Shown in pieces: positions 8,577-17,898 of a stretch of DNA of 64,000 bases. The position numbers and the translations under genes were made by a program. The DNA is from Paraburkholderia caffeinitolerans. GTDB lineage: Bacteria > Pseudomonadota > Gammaproteobacteria > Burkholderiales > Burkholderiaceae. The notes under the pieces were generated by a model. It was not told the origin of the DNA and searched no databases. It saw only the letters and a program-made list of their open reading frames with translations. The DNA is taken from assembly GCF_902859945.1 (NCBI RefSeq), contig NZ_CADIKL010000025.1:1-64000 (forward strand). Reading direction: 5' to 3'. Within the stretch, counting starts at the first letter, position 1, and each line of letters begins with the position of its first letter.

Positions 8577-8605
8577 AAAAACGCCCAATCCCGAGCGGGT
8601 TGGGC
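8577..8605 (-). terminator. Rho-independent terminator of the DUF4148 gene
   Basis: On the minus strand GCCCAACCCG and its near-complement CGGGATTGGGC form a stem, followed by GTTTTTTGC. It lies about 130 bases after the DUF4148 stop and just beyond the CBS gene, so it may also serve that convergent gene. Confidence 0.75.
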
Positions 8606-8734
8606 GAAGCCACCTTGCGGCGGCGGAGGTTTCACGCATGAAAAATCGTGCGCTGGCTTGCGAACCGGCAAGCCGGTCAGTCAGGCGGGCGTCGCCCGTC
8701 TGGCTGGCCTGCGCGCGGCGTCTGGGCGCCTGAA

Positions 8735-9088
8735 TCAGTTACCGAAATAAATCGAGTTGGCCGGCGACGGCGCCATGCGTGGCGCGGGCTGACCCGATTG
8801 CATCGTGCCCATCGGCGCGCCGCCATAGCCGGTGTCGGCTACCGGCAATTGCGCCTGGGCCATGCCTTCTTGCTGCGAAACGCGCGCTTGCGCGGCCTGG
8901 ATGTCTTGCGGATACGTCGAGTCGTTGGCGGTTGCCGGGTTATAGCCGGCCTGCTCGAGCTGGATCAATTCCTGGCGCACTTCGGCGCGAGTCTTGGGTG
9001 CGGTGCTCGAATCCTGCGCGAACGACAGCGCCGGAGCGGCAACGAGGGCGGCGACAACTGCGGCTTGAATCAGAGTACGGGTCTTCAT
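8735..9088 (-). CDS. DUF4148 exported protein
   Basis: 117 residues from the ATG at 9088, nine bases after a strong GGAGG; an in-frame GTG two codons earlier is too close to that site. A Sec signal peptide (TLIQAAVVAALVAAPALSFAQ) should be cleaved after the Ala-Gln region. The mature part has the DUF4148 core, TRAEVRQELIQLEQAGYNPA...YPQDIQAAQARV, then a flexible Gly/Pro/Ala tail. The family is abundant in Burkholderia-type genomes, periplasmic, and without a known function. The gene is transcribed alone with its own terminator. Confidence 0.9.
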   Translation of the reverse strand: MKTRTLIQAAVVAALVAAPALSFAQDSSTAPKTRAEVRQELIQLEQAGYNPATANDSTYPQDIQAAQARVSQQEGMAQAQLPVADTGYGGAPMGTMQSGQPAPRMAPSPANSIYFGN

Positions 9089-9259
9089 GATCACTTACCT
9101 CCATAGCTTGTTCTGCGCCGGCCGGCAGCGCCTTGCCGCGAGCCAACGATTTCAAGTTTATTAAGACAGGAGATAAGGGCAAATACCTATTTCTCTAAAA
9201 TACAGTTCCGTACAGGGCAACAATGCAATATGCACATGAATCGTCTTCGAGCCTCGGCC

Positions 9260-9982
9260 TCAAACGCCGTCCGCCAGCAGCTTGCGAGGCCCGCTGACAA
9301 AGCGGCTGCCCGTCTCGTAAAAGCGCAGTAGCCGATGCGTTTCGCGCGATAGACCGATGCGCGTCGTCACGCTCGTGGTCCGGTCCGGTTCCCGCGTCGC
9401 GCCGTTTTGCACCATCGCGTCGGGCGCAGCTGCGTCTAGCCGACCGATCCACAGCCCTTGCCCGCCGCAAAGATCGAAGCCGTCGAATGACTGGCCGATG
9501 CCGTAAGCCTGCGTGAGTCGCCCCGGCCCACGCGCGAGATCGCGCAGCGGCGCGCCGCGGCGGCGGTGCGCCATCGCCGCCAATCCTTCGAGCGGCTCCA
9601 CGGCGCGAAACAGCACGCCCGCGCCCACCTCTTCGGCTTCGCTCGACATGTTGAGCATGTAGGCACTGCCGTAAGTGAGCCGGATATACGCATGCCCGCG
9701 CGCGAGGAACATCGACGCGTTCCAGGCGCGCCGCCCGATGAATGCGTGGCTCGTCGAGTCGCCGAGCGGATACGCTTCCACCTCGACGAGGCGGCCCGCG
9801 ATGCGCCCTTCGTCGGAGTCGCGGACGAGATACTTGCCGACCATGAAGCGTGCAAGCTCGACCGTGTCGATGGGCAGGTCCTCCCGGCGCAGCGGCACGA
9901 TGGGCAGCGCCGCGCGCGCGTCGCCGGAAGGCGTGCTGAAGTGGCTGGCATTGCGGGCGACTTTGCTGACTGCGGTCGGCAT
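9260..9982 (-). CDS. DNA-3-methyladenine glycosylase (AAG/MPG family)
   Basis: 240 residues from the ATG at 9982, preceded by GGAGGA. The open frame upstream is non-homologous. It is a base-excision repair enzyme that removes alkylated purines and flips the base into a pocket. Family features seen are the catalytic glutamate in GRLVEVEAY, the HAFIGRRAWNASMF segment, the AYIRLTYGSAYMLN strand and GPGRLTQAYGI. It is the AlkA-unrelated, mammalian-type fold found in many bacteria. It faces a conserved hypothetical gene across a 250-base divergent gap. No damage is seen. Confidence 0.92.
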   Translation of the reverse strand: MPTAVSKVARNASHFSTPSGDARAALPIVPLRREDLPIDTVELARFMVGKYLVRDSDEGRIAGRLVEVEAYPLGDSTSHAFIGRRAWNASMFLARGHAYIRLTYGSAYMLNMSSEAEEVGAGVLFRAVEPLEGLAAMAHRRRGAPLRDLARGPGRLTQAYGIGQSFDGFDLCGGQGLWIGRLDAAAPDAMVQNGATREPDRTTSVTTRIGLSRETHRLLRFYETGSRFVSGPRKLLADGV

Positions 9983-10235
9983 GTAGCGGTCCTCCGATGC
10001 GGGAATTGCGGGTTGCCGTCGATTGCCGTCGATCGATCCGGGGCGATCCGAGGCGCGATCGCGGCCTTGCGGGAACCGGCCGAGTGTAGCGCCGCGCCCC
10101 CAGGCGTGCCCGTCCGCCTGGCTTCGGTCACGCCGCATCAGTGCCACGCGCGCTGTCCTGTTGCGCTACCATCGACGCCATGGGCGCGCACCTTGCGCGC
10201 CGCGCGATGTCGAACCCAAGCCAGGAGCCGCCACG

Positions 10236-10628
10236 ATGGACGAAGCCCGCGCAATCCAGTTCCTCTCCGAGATCCGCAAGCCGCTCCTTACGCTGCACAA
10301 GGCGATCCTCGACCACGAACGCGCCGCGTACGAACGCGAGTTCGGGCCGACGCCACCAGCCGCCTTCCTGCAAGTGTTGATCAACGGCCCGGAGTTCCGC
10401 TGGCTGATGCCGCTCTCGACCGTGATTGCGAACGTCGACGAAACGCTCGACGCCAAGGACGCCAAATCCGAAGACCGCGTGGGCGCCGCCGAAGGCGTGG
10501 CTGGGCTCTTCGCGGGCGAGGAATCGGTGGAGTTTTTCGAGCGCTATCAGGCGCTCCTGCAAAAGAGCCCCGAGGTACTGCATCTGCACGGCGCGGTTGC
10601 AAAGCTGCTGAACGGCATCAAGAACTGA
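10236..10628 (+). CDS. Conserved hypothetical protein, helical
   Basis: 130 residues from the ATG at 10236, with AGGAG eight bases upstream. The sequence is soluble and helical, beginning with DEARAIQFLSEIRKPLLTLHKAILDHERAAYEREFG, with WLMPLSTVIANVDETLD in the middle and FFERYQALLQKSPEVLHLHGAV near the end. There is no signal peptide, membrane span or catalytic motif. I recognise it only as a type commonly found in Burkholderia genomes. It is convergent with prpR and probably stands alone. Confidence 0.75.
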   Translation: MDEARAIQFLSEIRKPLLTLHKAILDHERAAYEREFGPTPPAAFLQVLINGPEFRWLMPLSTVIANVDETLDAKDAKSEDRVGAAEGVAGLFAGEESVEFFERYQALLQKSPEVLHLHGAVAKLLNGIKN

Positions 10629-10689
10629 GCGCGCGATGAGGGCGGCGTGTCCTTGCGCGCCCTTTCACGCCCTTCTGCGTTCTTTCGCG

Positions 10690-12825
10690 TCAGGTCTCGC
10701 GCGCCGGTTTGCGTCGCGTCCCCGCACCGCCTTCCCCGTTTCCTTCGCCCGCGTGATTCGCGCCCGGCTTGGCTTTCGCGGCATTCAGGCGTCGCCAGAG
10801 CGTCGTCTTGCTGATGCCGAGTTGCGCGCACACGCGGTCGCGGTCACCGCCGTTCGCTTCGAGCGCCGCGCGGATCTCGTCGGCTTCCACGTGCAGGCTG
10901 CGCTCGCGCAAGGTGAGCGGACCGGCCAGGCCGGCCTCCAGATCGACCGCAGCGGCCTGCGCCGCCTGCATGTCCGCTGCATCGTGTAGCGCCCCAGCGG
11001 CGAGCATGGCCATCCCCCGCGCCGCGCCGCCGCGCCACTCGAACACCTCCGGCGCGATCGCGCGCAGCACCTCGGGCGTGAGCACATCCACGTCCGAATC
11101 CGCGAGTTCCACCACCATCCGCTCCACCACGTTCTGCAGTTCGCGCACGTTGCCGGGCCACGCATGACGCCCGAGCGCGTCGCCCACCGGCGCGAGCGCG
11201 CGCGTCGCGTCGTCCTGGCTGCGGATGCGCAGCGCCACGCGCGGCTCGCGGCGCGCCGACTGTAGCAGCAACTCGGCGGCGAGCGGCACGATGTCGGCGC
11301 CGCGCTCGCGCAGCGGCGGAATCGCCAGGTTCAGAATGTTCAGCCGATAAAACAGGTCCGCGCGGAATTCGCCCGAGTCGATCTGCTCGGTGAGCGCGCG
11401 GTGCGTGGCCGCCACCACGCGCACGTCCACGCGCGTAGGCTCGGTTGCACCGAGACGCACCACCTCGCGCTCCTGCAGCACGCGCAGCAGGCGGCTTTGC
11501 AGCGGCAGCGGCATCTCGCCGATTTCGTCGAGAAACAGCGTGCCGCGATGCGCCGCCTCGATCAGCCCGACCTTGCCGCCGCGCCGCGCGCCCGTGAACG
11601 CGCCCTCCTCGTAGCCGAACAGCTCGCTCTCCAGCAGCGTCTCGGGAAACGCCCCGCAGTTGATCGCCACGAACGGGAAATCGCGCCGCGCGCTCTCACG
11701 GTGGATACCCTGCGCGACCATCTCCTTGCCGGTGCCGCTTTCGCCGCGGATCAGCACGGTGGCGTCCGAGCGCGCGTAGCGCTGCGCGAGTTCGCGCACG
11801 CGCACGATGCCCGGCGTCGCGCCGCTCAGGTCGCCAAGCCGGTAGCGCGCCACGAATTGCTGGGTGCGCTGGCGCGAACGCAAGGTGCGGTCGAGCCGCT
11901 CCACCGCTCGCGACTCCTGGAACGTGAGCACCGCGCCCGAGGCCACGCCGTTGTCTACGAGCGGCCCGCGATGCACGACGTAGCTCACGCCGCGCACGGT
12001 TTCGAGCGACTCGCCGTCGGTATCGGGCAGCGTGAAGGCGATGTCGGGGGCGAGGTCTTCGAGCGAGCGGCCCGCCGCCGCCGCCGGGTCGACGCCGAGC
12101 ACGGCGGCAAGGCGCTGGTTGATCGCCTCCACGCGGCCGTTCGCGTCGAGCGCCACCACGCCGTCGCGCAGATGCTGGAGCACGCTGTCGAGGCGCTGGC
12201 GCCGCTGCGTTTCGCGCCACGTGGCCTGCACGACCTCCAGCGCATTGTCGAAGGCAAGCCGCACCGAGGAGCGCGAGTAGACAAAAAACGGCACGAGCCC
12301 GAGCCGCGCCGCCAGGTCGTTCACATGACCCGGCCCCACCACCGCGCCCACGCCCCGGTCGCGCAGGTCGAGCACGCAGGCCTCGGCGTCCTGCACGGTA
12401 CGGTAGGAGGCGAACACGACATCGAGGCCGTACGCGCTCGCGAAACGCCGCACTTCGGAGGGCGTCTCGCCATAGGTCACGAGCGCGACGAGGTCGGCCT
12501 CGCGGCGCGCGCGCGCGAGCGCCTGCATCACGTCGAAGCCGGTGGGCTGCACCAGCACCACGGGCAAGTCGATGCGCGCCTTCAGCCAGGTGCCGTTCGA
12601 GCCCGCCGCCACGACCACGTCGGGCCGCTGATGGGGCGCGGCCGCGGCGATTTCGGCCGAGGCTTCCTCGAAGCCGCGCGGGACCACGCGCACGTCGGCC
12701 AACGCTTCGTATTCGCCGGCGATGTCGCGGAACAGGTCGCGCAGGCGGCTGATTCCCATGGCCCAGACGCGCGGGCGAAATTCGGAAGCGGAGGGAAAGC
12801 GGTTCATGGGGCGGCGGTTCATCAT
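10690..12825 (-). CDS. prpR: PrpR, sigma-54-dependent activator of propionate catabolism
   Basis: 711 residues. An N-terminal PrpR_N sensory domain (about 15-210) is thought to sense 2-methylcitrate. It is followed by a PAS-like region (about 215-320), the AAA+ sigma-54 interaction domain with Walker A GESGTGKE (about 360-367), GAFTGA for sigma-54 contact (about 405-412) and LDEIGEMPLPLQSRLLRVLQ, and a C-terminal Fis-type helix-turn-helix (CAQLGISKTTLWRRLNAAKA). Two consecutive ATG codons start the frame (12825 and 12822). The gene is divergent from prpB, and the gap contains a sigma-54 promoter and paired dyads. All motifs needed for activation are intact. Confidence 0.95.
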   Translation of the reverse strand: MMNRRPMNRFPSASEFRPRVWAMGISRLRDLFRDIAGEYEALADVRVVPRGFEEASAEIAAAAPHQRPDVVVAAGSNGTWLKARIDLPVVLVQPTGFDVMQALARARREADLVALVTYGETPSEVRRFASAYGLDVVFASYRTVQDAEACVLDLRDRGVGAVVGPGHVNDLAARLGLVPFFVYSRSSVRLAFDNALEVVQATWRETQRRQRLDSVLQHLRDGVVALDANGRVEAINQRLAAVLGVDPAAAAGRSLEDLAPDIAFTLPDTDGESLETVRGVSYVVHRGPLVDNGVASGAVLTFQESRAVERLDRTLRSRQRTQQFVARYRLGDLSGATPGIVRVRELAQRYARSDATVLIRGESGTGKEMVAQGIHRESARRDFPFVAINCGAFPETLLESELFGYEEGAFTGARRGGKVGLIEAAHRGTLFLDEIGEMPLPLQSRLLRVLQEREVVRLGATEPTRVDVRVVAATHRALTEQIDSGEFRADLFYRLNILNLAIPPLRERGADIVPLAAELLLQSARREPRVALRIRSQDDATRALAPVGDALGRHAWPGNVRELQNVVERMVVELADSDVDVLTPEVLRAIAPEVFEWRGGAARGMAMLAAGALHDAADMQAAQAAAVDLEAGLAGPLTLRERSLHVEADEIRAALEANGGDRDRVCAQLGISKTTLWRRLNAAKAKPGANHAGEGNGEGGAGTRRKPARET

Positions 12826-12853
12826 CGGCTTGATATTTCATTATCGCGCGATG

Positions 12854-12890
12854 ATTTCAGATTTGAAATTGCAATTTCAGACAAGAAATT
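12854..12890. promoter_or_regulatory. Two dyad sites, probable PrpR enhancer
   Basis: Two 17-base near-repeats, ATTTCAGATTTGAAATT (12854-12870) and ATTTCAGACAAGAAATT (12874-12890), are spaced 20 bases apart, i.e. about two helical turns. The second is a clean AATTTC-N6-GAAATT dyad. They lie 65-100 bases upstream of the -24 element, the right place for an activator binding site. Assignment to PrpR is inferred from position. Confidence 0.6.
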
Positions 12891-12954
12891 GGGGCGCAAG
12901 GCGCCTTGGACGCTATCCACGAAAAATCAACGCATTAGCGGCCTTGCTCAAAGC

Positions 12955-12970
12955 TGGCACGGTATCTGCA
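12955..12970 (+). promoter_or_regulatory. Sigma-54 promoter of prpBC-acnD-prpF
   Basis: TGGCACGGTATCTGCA matches the -24/-12 consensus TGGCAC-N5-TTGCW with one mismatch, and the GG and GC dinucleotides are correctly spaced (12 bases apart). It ends about 33 bases before the prpB ATG, leaving a short leader. Dependence on PrpR follows from its sigma-54-type architecture. Confidence 0.85.
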
Positions 12971-13003
12971 GTATGAGCCCCGTTCCTTTGGAGACTCGCA
13001 CAC

Positions 13004-13894
13004 ATGAATAGCAAATTCCCCGCAAGCGCCGGCGCGAAATTCCGCGCGGCCGTGGCTACCGAACAACCGCTGCAGGTCGTGGGCGCCATCACCGCCTATG
13101 CCGCCAAGCTCGCCGAGCAGACCGGCTTCAAGGCCGTGTACCTCTCGGGCGGCGGCGTGGCCGCCAACTCGCTCGGCGTGCCGGATCTCGGCATCAGCAC
13201 CATGGACGACGTGCTGATCGATGCGCGCCGCATCACCGACGCCGTGGACATCCCGCTGATGGTCGACATCGACACGGGCTGGGGCGGCGCCTTCAACATC
13301 GCACGCACGATCAAGTCGTTCATCAAGGCAGGCGTCGCTGCGGTGCACCTCGAAGACCAGGTGGGCCAGAAGCGCTGCGGCCATCGCCCGGGCAAGGAAG
13401 TCGTCTCGATCGACGAAATGGTGGACCGCGTGAAGGCCGCCGTTGACGCGCGCACCGACGATGGCTTCGTGATCATGGCCCGCACCGACGCAGCGGCCGC
13501 GGAAGGCATCGACGCCGCCATCGAGCGCGCGGTCGCCTACGTGGAAGCGGGCGCCGACATGATTTTCCCCGAAGCCATGAAGACGCTCGACGACTACCGC
13601 CGTTTCCGCGCAGCCGTGAACGTGCCGATCCTCGCGAACCTGACCGAGTTTGGCTCGACGCCGTTCTTCACGACCGAAGAACTGAAGAGCGCCAACGTGG
13701 ACATCGCGCTCTACTGCTGCGGCGCGTACCGCGCGATGAACGCGGCAGCGCTGAACTTCTACGAGACGGTCAAGCGCGACGGCACGCAAAAGGCCGCCGT
13801 TTCGACGATGCAATCGCGCGAGGACCTCTACAAGTACCTCGGCTATCACGCGTATGAAGACAAGCTCGACGCGCTCTTCGCCGCGAAGAAGTAA
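13004..13894 (+). CDS. prpB: Methylisocitrate lyase
   Basis: 296 residues. It cleaves 2-methylisocitrate to pyruvate and succinate, the last step of the 2-methylcitrate cycle. Isocitrate-lyase-superfamily motifs are present: Mg-binding VDIDTGWG, HLEDQ, and the active-site loop KRCGHRPGKE with the catalytic cysteine. The usual length for PrpB is 290-300. It is the first gene after the sigma-54 promoter, with a weak GGAG-type ribosome site, and is followed 53 bases later by prpC. Complete and unremarkable. Confidence 0.97.
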   Translation: MNSKFPASAGAKFRAAVATEQPLQVVGAITAYAAKLAEQTGFKAVYLSGGGVAANSLGVPDLGISTMDDVLIDARRITDAVDIPLMVDIDTGWGGAFNIARTIKSFIKAGVAAVHLEDQVGQKRCGHRPGKEVVSIDEMVDRVKAAVDARTDDGFVIMARTDAAAAEGIDAAIERAVAYVEAGADMIFPEAMKTLDDYRRFRAAVNVPILANLTEFGSTPFFTTEELKSANVDIALYCCGAYRAMNAAALNFYETVKRDGTQKAAVSTMQSREDLYKYLGYHAYEDKLDALFAAKK

Positions 13895-13947
13895 CGCCGC
13901 GCAATCTTCATACCCTCACCCCAATTAGAGAGAGAAAGGACGACACC

Positions 13948-15114
13948 ATGAGCGAAACCGACAACACCACGCAAGCCGCGGGCGGCTTCAAGCCGAAGAA
14001 GTCCGTCGCGCTGTCCGGCGTGACCGCCGGCAACACCGCGCTGTGCACCGTGGGCCGCACCGGCAACGACCTGCACTACCGCGGCTACGACATTCTCGAT
14101 CTCGCCACCGCGTGCGAATTCGAAGAAGTCGCTTACCTGCTGGTGCACGGCAAGCTGCCGAACATCGCTGAGCTCGCGGCCTACAAGACCAAGCTCAAGG
14201 CGCTGCGCGGCCTGCCCGCGAACGTGAAGGCGGCGCTCGAATGGGTGCCCGCTTCGGCGCACCCGATGGACGTGATGCGCACGGGCGTTTCGGTGCTCGG
14301 CACGGTGCTGCCGGAGAAGGACGACCACAACCTGCCCGGCGCGCGCGACATCGCCGACCGCCTGATGGCCTCGCTCGGCTCGATGCTGCTGTACTGGTAC
14401 CACTATTCGCACAACGGCAAGCGCATCGAAGTGGAAACCGACGACGACTCGATCGGCGGCCACTTCCTGCACCTGCTGCATGGCCGCGAGCCGTCGAAGT
14501 CGTGGGTCGACGCGATGCACGTTTCGCTGAACCTCTACGCGGAGCACGAGTTCAACGCTTCGACCTTCACCGGCCGCGTGATCGCCGGCACGGGCTCGGA
14601 CATGTACTCGGCCATCACCGGCGCGATCGGCGCGCTGCGCGGCCCGAAGCACGGCGGCGCGAATGAAGTCGCGTTCGAGATTCAGTCGCGCTACGACACG
14701 CCCGACCTGGCGGAAGCGGACATCCGCCGCCGCGTGGAAGCGAAGGAAGTCGTGATCGGCTTCGGCCACCCGGTCTACACGATCTCGGACCCGCGCAACA
14801 AGGTGATCAAGGAAGTCGCGAAGAAGCTCTCGAAGGAGCAGTCGAACCTGAAGCTGTTCGACATCGCCGAGCGCCTCGAATCGACGATGTGGGAAATCAA
14901 GAAGATGTTCCCGAACCTCGACTGGTTCAGCGCGGTGTCGTACCACATGATGGGCGTGCCGACGGCGATGTTCACGCCGCTGTTCGTGATCTCGCGCACG
15001 GCAGGCTGGGCCGCGCACATCATCGAGCAGCGCATCGACAACAAGATCATCCGCCCGAGCGCCAATTACACGGGTCCGGAAAATCTGAAGTTCACGCCGA
15101 TCGGCAAGCGCTGA
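13948..15114 (+). CDS. prpC: 2-methylcitrate synthase
   Basis: 388 residues. It condenses propionyl-CoA with oxaloacetate to 2-methylcitrate. Citrate-synthase-fold landmarks are clear: GYDILDLA near the N-terminus, RGPKHGGANEVAFEI with an active-site histidine, GFGHPVYTISDPRN with the second, and a C-terminal RPSANYTGP. It is shorter than housekeeping citrate synthase, as expected for PrpC. AAAGGA lies before the ATG. It is second in the prp operon, between prpB and acnD. Confidence 0.97.
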   Translation: MSETDNTTQAAGGFKPKKSVALSGVTAGNTALCTVGRTGNDLHYRGYDILDLATACEFEEVAYLLVHGKLPNIAELAAYKTKLKALRGLPANVKAALEWVPASAHPMDVMRTGVSVLGTVLPEKDDHNLPGARDIADRLMASLGSMLLYWYHYSHNGKRIEVETDDDSIGGHFLHLLHGREPSKSWVDAMHVSLNLYAEHEFNASTFTGRVIAGTGSDMYSAITGAIGALRGPKHGGANEVAFEIQSRYDTPDLAEADIRRRVEAKEVVIGFGHPVYTISDPRNKVIKEVAKKLSKEQSNLKLFDIAERLESTMWEIKKMFPNLDWFSAVSYHMMGVPTAMFTPLFVISRTAGWAAHIIEQRIDNKIIRPSANYTGPENLKFTPIGKR

Positions 15115-15124
15115 TCGAGGCACG

Positions 15125-15162
15125 CCAGTCTGCCGAACCGCATAGTCCGTCCGGCAGACTGG
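15125..15162 (+). repeat. Stem-loop between prpC and acnD
   Basis: CCAGTCTGCCG (15125-15135) is perfectly complementary to CGGCAGACTGG (15152-15162) around a 16-base loop. There is no T-run after it, so it is unlikely to be a full terminator. A role in mRNA processing or stability within the operon is possible. Confidence 0.6.
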
Positions 15163-15251
15163 GAGACGGCCGCACGTGCGCGTAGAGTGAGCCCATCGCT
15201 CACGGCGCGCGTGCCCGCCGCAACCCCACTACATCATTGGTCCCCACAGCC

Positions 15252-17846
15252 GTGAATACCGCCTACCGCAAGCCCCTACCCGGCACCCGGCTCGATTACT
15301 TCGACGCGCGCGAAGCCGTCGAGGCCATCCAGCCCGGCGCCTGGGACACGTTGCCCTACACCTCGCGCGTGCTCGCCGAAAACCTCGTGCGCCGCTGCGA
15401 CCCGGCCACCCTCACCGATTCGCTCAAGCAGCTCATCGAGCGCAAGCGCGACCTCGACTTTCCGTGGTTCCCCGCACGCGTGGTCTGCCACGACATCCTC
15501 GGCCAGACCGCGCTCGTGGACCTCGCCGGCCTGCGCGACGCCATCGCGGACCAGGGCGGCGACCCCGCCAAGGTGAACCCGGTCGTGCCGGTGCAGCTGA
15601 TCGTCGACCACTCGCTCGCAGTGGAATGCGGCGGCTTCGACCCGGACGCGTTCAACAAGAACCGCGCGATCGAAGACCGTCGCAACGTTGACCGCTTCGA
15701 CTTCATCAACTGGACCAAGAAGGCGTTCAAGAACGTCGACGTGATTCCTCCGGGCAACGGCATCATGCACCAGATCAATCTGGAGAAGATGTCGCCCGTG
15801 ATCCAGGCGCGCGACGGCGTGGCGTTCCCCGACACCTGCGTGGGCACGGACAGCCACACGCCGCACGTGGACGCGCTCGGCGTGATCGCCATCGGCGTGG
15901 GCGGACTCGAAGCCGAGAACGTCATGCTCGGCCGCGCCTCGTGGATGCGCCTGCCCGACATCGTCGGCGTGGAGCTCACCGGCAAGCGCCAGCCCGGCAT
16001 TACCGCCACCGACATCGTGCTCGCCCTCACCGAATTCCTGCGCAAGGAAAAGGTCGTGGGCGCGTATCTGGAATTCCGTGGCGCGGGCGCGTCGAGCCTC
16101 ACGCTCGGCGACCGCGCGACCATCTCGAACATGGCGCCCGAGTACGGCGCCACGGCTGCGATGTTCTTCATCGACGACCAGACGCTCGACTATCTGCGCC
16201 TCACGGGCCGCGAAGAAGAGCAGGTCAAGCTCGTTCAAACGTATGCGAAGACGGGCGGCCTGTGGGCCGACACGCTCGCCAACGCCCAGTACGAACGCAC
16301 GCTGACGTTCGATCTGTCGAGCGTCGTGCGCAACATGGCCGGCCCGTCGAACCCGCACAAGCGCCTGCCCACCTCGGCGCTGGCCGAGCGCGGCATCGCG
16401 GGCAAGTGGGAAGAAACGCCGGGCCAGATGCCTGACGGCGCGGTCGTCATCGCCGCCATCACGAGCTGCACGAACACCAGCAATCCGCGCAACGTGATCG
16501 CTGCCGCGCTGCTCGCGCGCAATGCGAACGCGCGCGGCCTCACGCGCAAGCCGTGGGTGAAGAGCTCGCTCGCGCCGGGATCGAAGGCGGTCGAGCTGTA
16601 TCTGGAAGACGCGAAGCTGCTGCCCGAACTGGAAAAGCTGGGCTTCGGCATCGTGGCGTTCGCGTGCACCACCTGTAACGGCATGTCGGGCGCGCTCGAT
16701 CCGAAGATCCAGCAGGAGATCATCGACCGCGACCTGTACTCGACCGCCGTGCTCTCGGGCAACCGCAACTTCGACGGCCGCATCCATCCGTATGCGAAGC
16801 AGGCGTTCCTCGCCTCGCCGCCGCTCGTGGTCGCGTACGCGATTGCAGGCACGATCCGTTTCGATATCGAGCAGGATTCGCTGGGCACGGACCCGAACGG
16901 CAAGCCGGTGTACCTGAAGGACATCTGGCCGAGCGACGAAGAGATCGACGCCATCGTCGCGCAAAGCGTGAAGCCGGAGCAGTTCCGCAAGGTCTACGAA
17001 CCCATGTTCGCGGTCACGGCCGCCAGCGGCGAGACCACCGACCCGCTCTACGACTGGCGCGCGCAAAGCACCTACATCCGCCGTCCGCCGTACTGGGAAG
17101 GCGCGCTTGCGGGCGAGCGCACGTTGCAGGGCCTGCGCCCGCTCGCCGTGCTCGGCGACAACATCACGACCGATCACCTGTCGCCCTCGAACGCGATCCT
17201 GGCGAACAGCGCGGCGGGCGAATACCTCGCGAAAATGGGCTTGCCCGAAGAGGACTTCAACTCGTACGCAACGCACCGCGGCGACCACCTCACGGCGCAG
17301 CGCGCAACCTTTGCGAACCCCACGCTCATCAACGAGATGGCCGTGGTGGACGGCGCCGTGAAGAAGGGCTCGCTCACGCGCATCGAGCCGGAAGGCAAGG
17401 TCACGCGCATGTGGGAGGCCATCGAGACCTACATGGAACGCAAGCAGCCGCTCATCATCGTGGCCGGTGCGGACTACGGCCAGGGCTCGTCGCGCGACTG
17501 GGCGGCCAAGGGCGTGCGTCTCGCGGGCGTGGAAGTGATCGTGGCGGAAGGCTTCGAGCGCATTCACCGCACCAACCTGATCGGCATGGGCGTGCTGCCG
17601 CTGGAGTTCAAGGCGGGCACGAACCGCACGACGCTCGGCATCGACGGTACGGAAACGTACGACGTGATTGGCGAGCGCACGCCGCGCGCGGATCTGACGC
17701 TCGTGATTCAGCGCAAAAACGGCGAGCGTGTGGAAGTGCCGGTCACCTGCCGCCTGGACACGGCGGAGGAAGTCTCGATCTACGAAGCGGGCGGCGTGCT
17801 GCAGCGCTTCGCGCAAGACTTCCTGGAGTCATCCCAGGCAGCGTGA
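15252..17846 (+). CDS. acnD: AcnD, Fe/S-dependent 2-methylcitrate dehydratase
   Basis: 864 residues from the GTG at 15252 (M-N-T-A-Y-R-K-P-L-P-G), which matches where family members begin; a TTG five codons earlier is less likely. It is an aconitase-family enzyme that dehydrates 2-methylcitrate to a 2-methylaconitate isomer, replacing PrpD and needing PrpF. The [4Fe-4S] cysteines are visible in TSCTNTSNPRN and ACTTCNGMSG, and the aconitase C-terminal swivel domain contains YGQGSSRDWAAKGV. Third in the prp operon. There is no obvious Shine-Dalgarno, so translation may depend on the upstream leader structure. Confidence 0.96.
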   Translation: MNTAYRKPLPGTRLDYFDAREAVEAIQPGAWDTLPYTSRVLAENLVRRCDPATLTDSLKQLIERKRDLDFPWFPARVVCHDILGQTALVDLAGLRDAIADQGGDPAKVNPVVPVQLIVDHSLAVECGGFDPDAFNKNRAIEDRRNVDRFDFINWTKKAFKNVDVIPPGNGIMHQINLEKMSPVIQARDGVAFPDTCVGTDSHTPHVDALGVIAIGVGGLEAENVMLGRASWMRLPDIVGVELTGKRQPGITATDIVLALTEFLRKEKVVGAYLEFRGAGASSLTLGDRATISNMAPEYGATAAMFFIDDQTLDYLRLTGREEEQVKLVQTYAKTGGLWADTLANAQYERTLTFDLSSVVRNMAGPSNPHKRLPTSALAERGIAGKWEETPGQMPDGAVVIAAITSCTNTSNPRNVIAAALLARNANARGLTRKPWVKSSLAPGSKAVELYLEDAKLLPELEKLGFGIVAFACTTCNGMSGALDPKIQQEIIDRDLYSTAVLSGNRNFDGRIHPYAKQAFLASPPLVVAYAIAGTIRFDIEQDSLGTDPNGKPVYLKDIWPSDEEIDAIVAQSVKPEQFRKVYEPMFAVTAASGETTDPLYDWRAQSTYIRRPPYWEGALAGERTLQGLRPLAVLGDNITTDHLSPSNAILANSAAGEYLAKMGLPEEDFNSYATHRGDHLTAQRATFANPTLINEMAVVDGAVKKGSLTRIEPEGKVTRMWEAIETYMERKQPLIIVAGADYGQGSSRDWAAKGVRLAGVEVIVAEGFERIHRTNLIGMGVLPLEFKAGTNRTTLGIDGTETYDVIGERTPRADLTLVIQRKNGERVEVPVTCRLDTAEEVSIYEAGGVLQRFAQDFLESSQAA

Positions 17847-17854
17847 CCTAAAAG

Positions 17855-17880
17855 CCCCTCTCCCCCTTGGGGGAGAGGGG
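17855..17880. repeat. Perfect GC hairpin after acnD
   Basis: CCCCTCTCCCCC and GGGGGAGAGGGG form a perfect 12-base stem with a TT loop, nine bases after the acnD stop. A closely similar hairpin lies inside the 3' end of the next gene (18266-18288). The pair brackets most of the DUF559 gene and looks like a dispersed intergenic repeat family. Confidence 0.75.
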
Positions 17881-17898
17881 TTGGGGAGAGGGATAGAG

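Noticed and set aside
15276..17816. 846-codon open frame opposite acnD
   Set aside because: It mirrors the acnD codons, is Arg/His/Val-rich with no domain, and is the expected shadow of a GC-rich gene.
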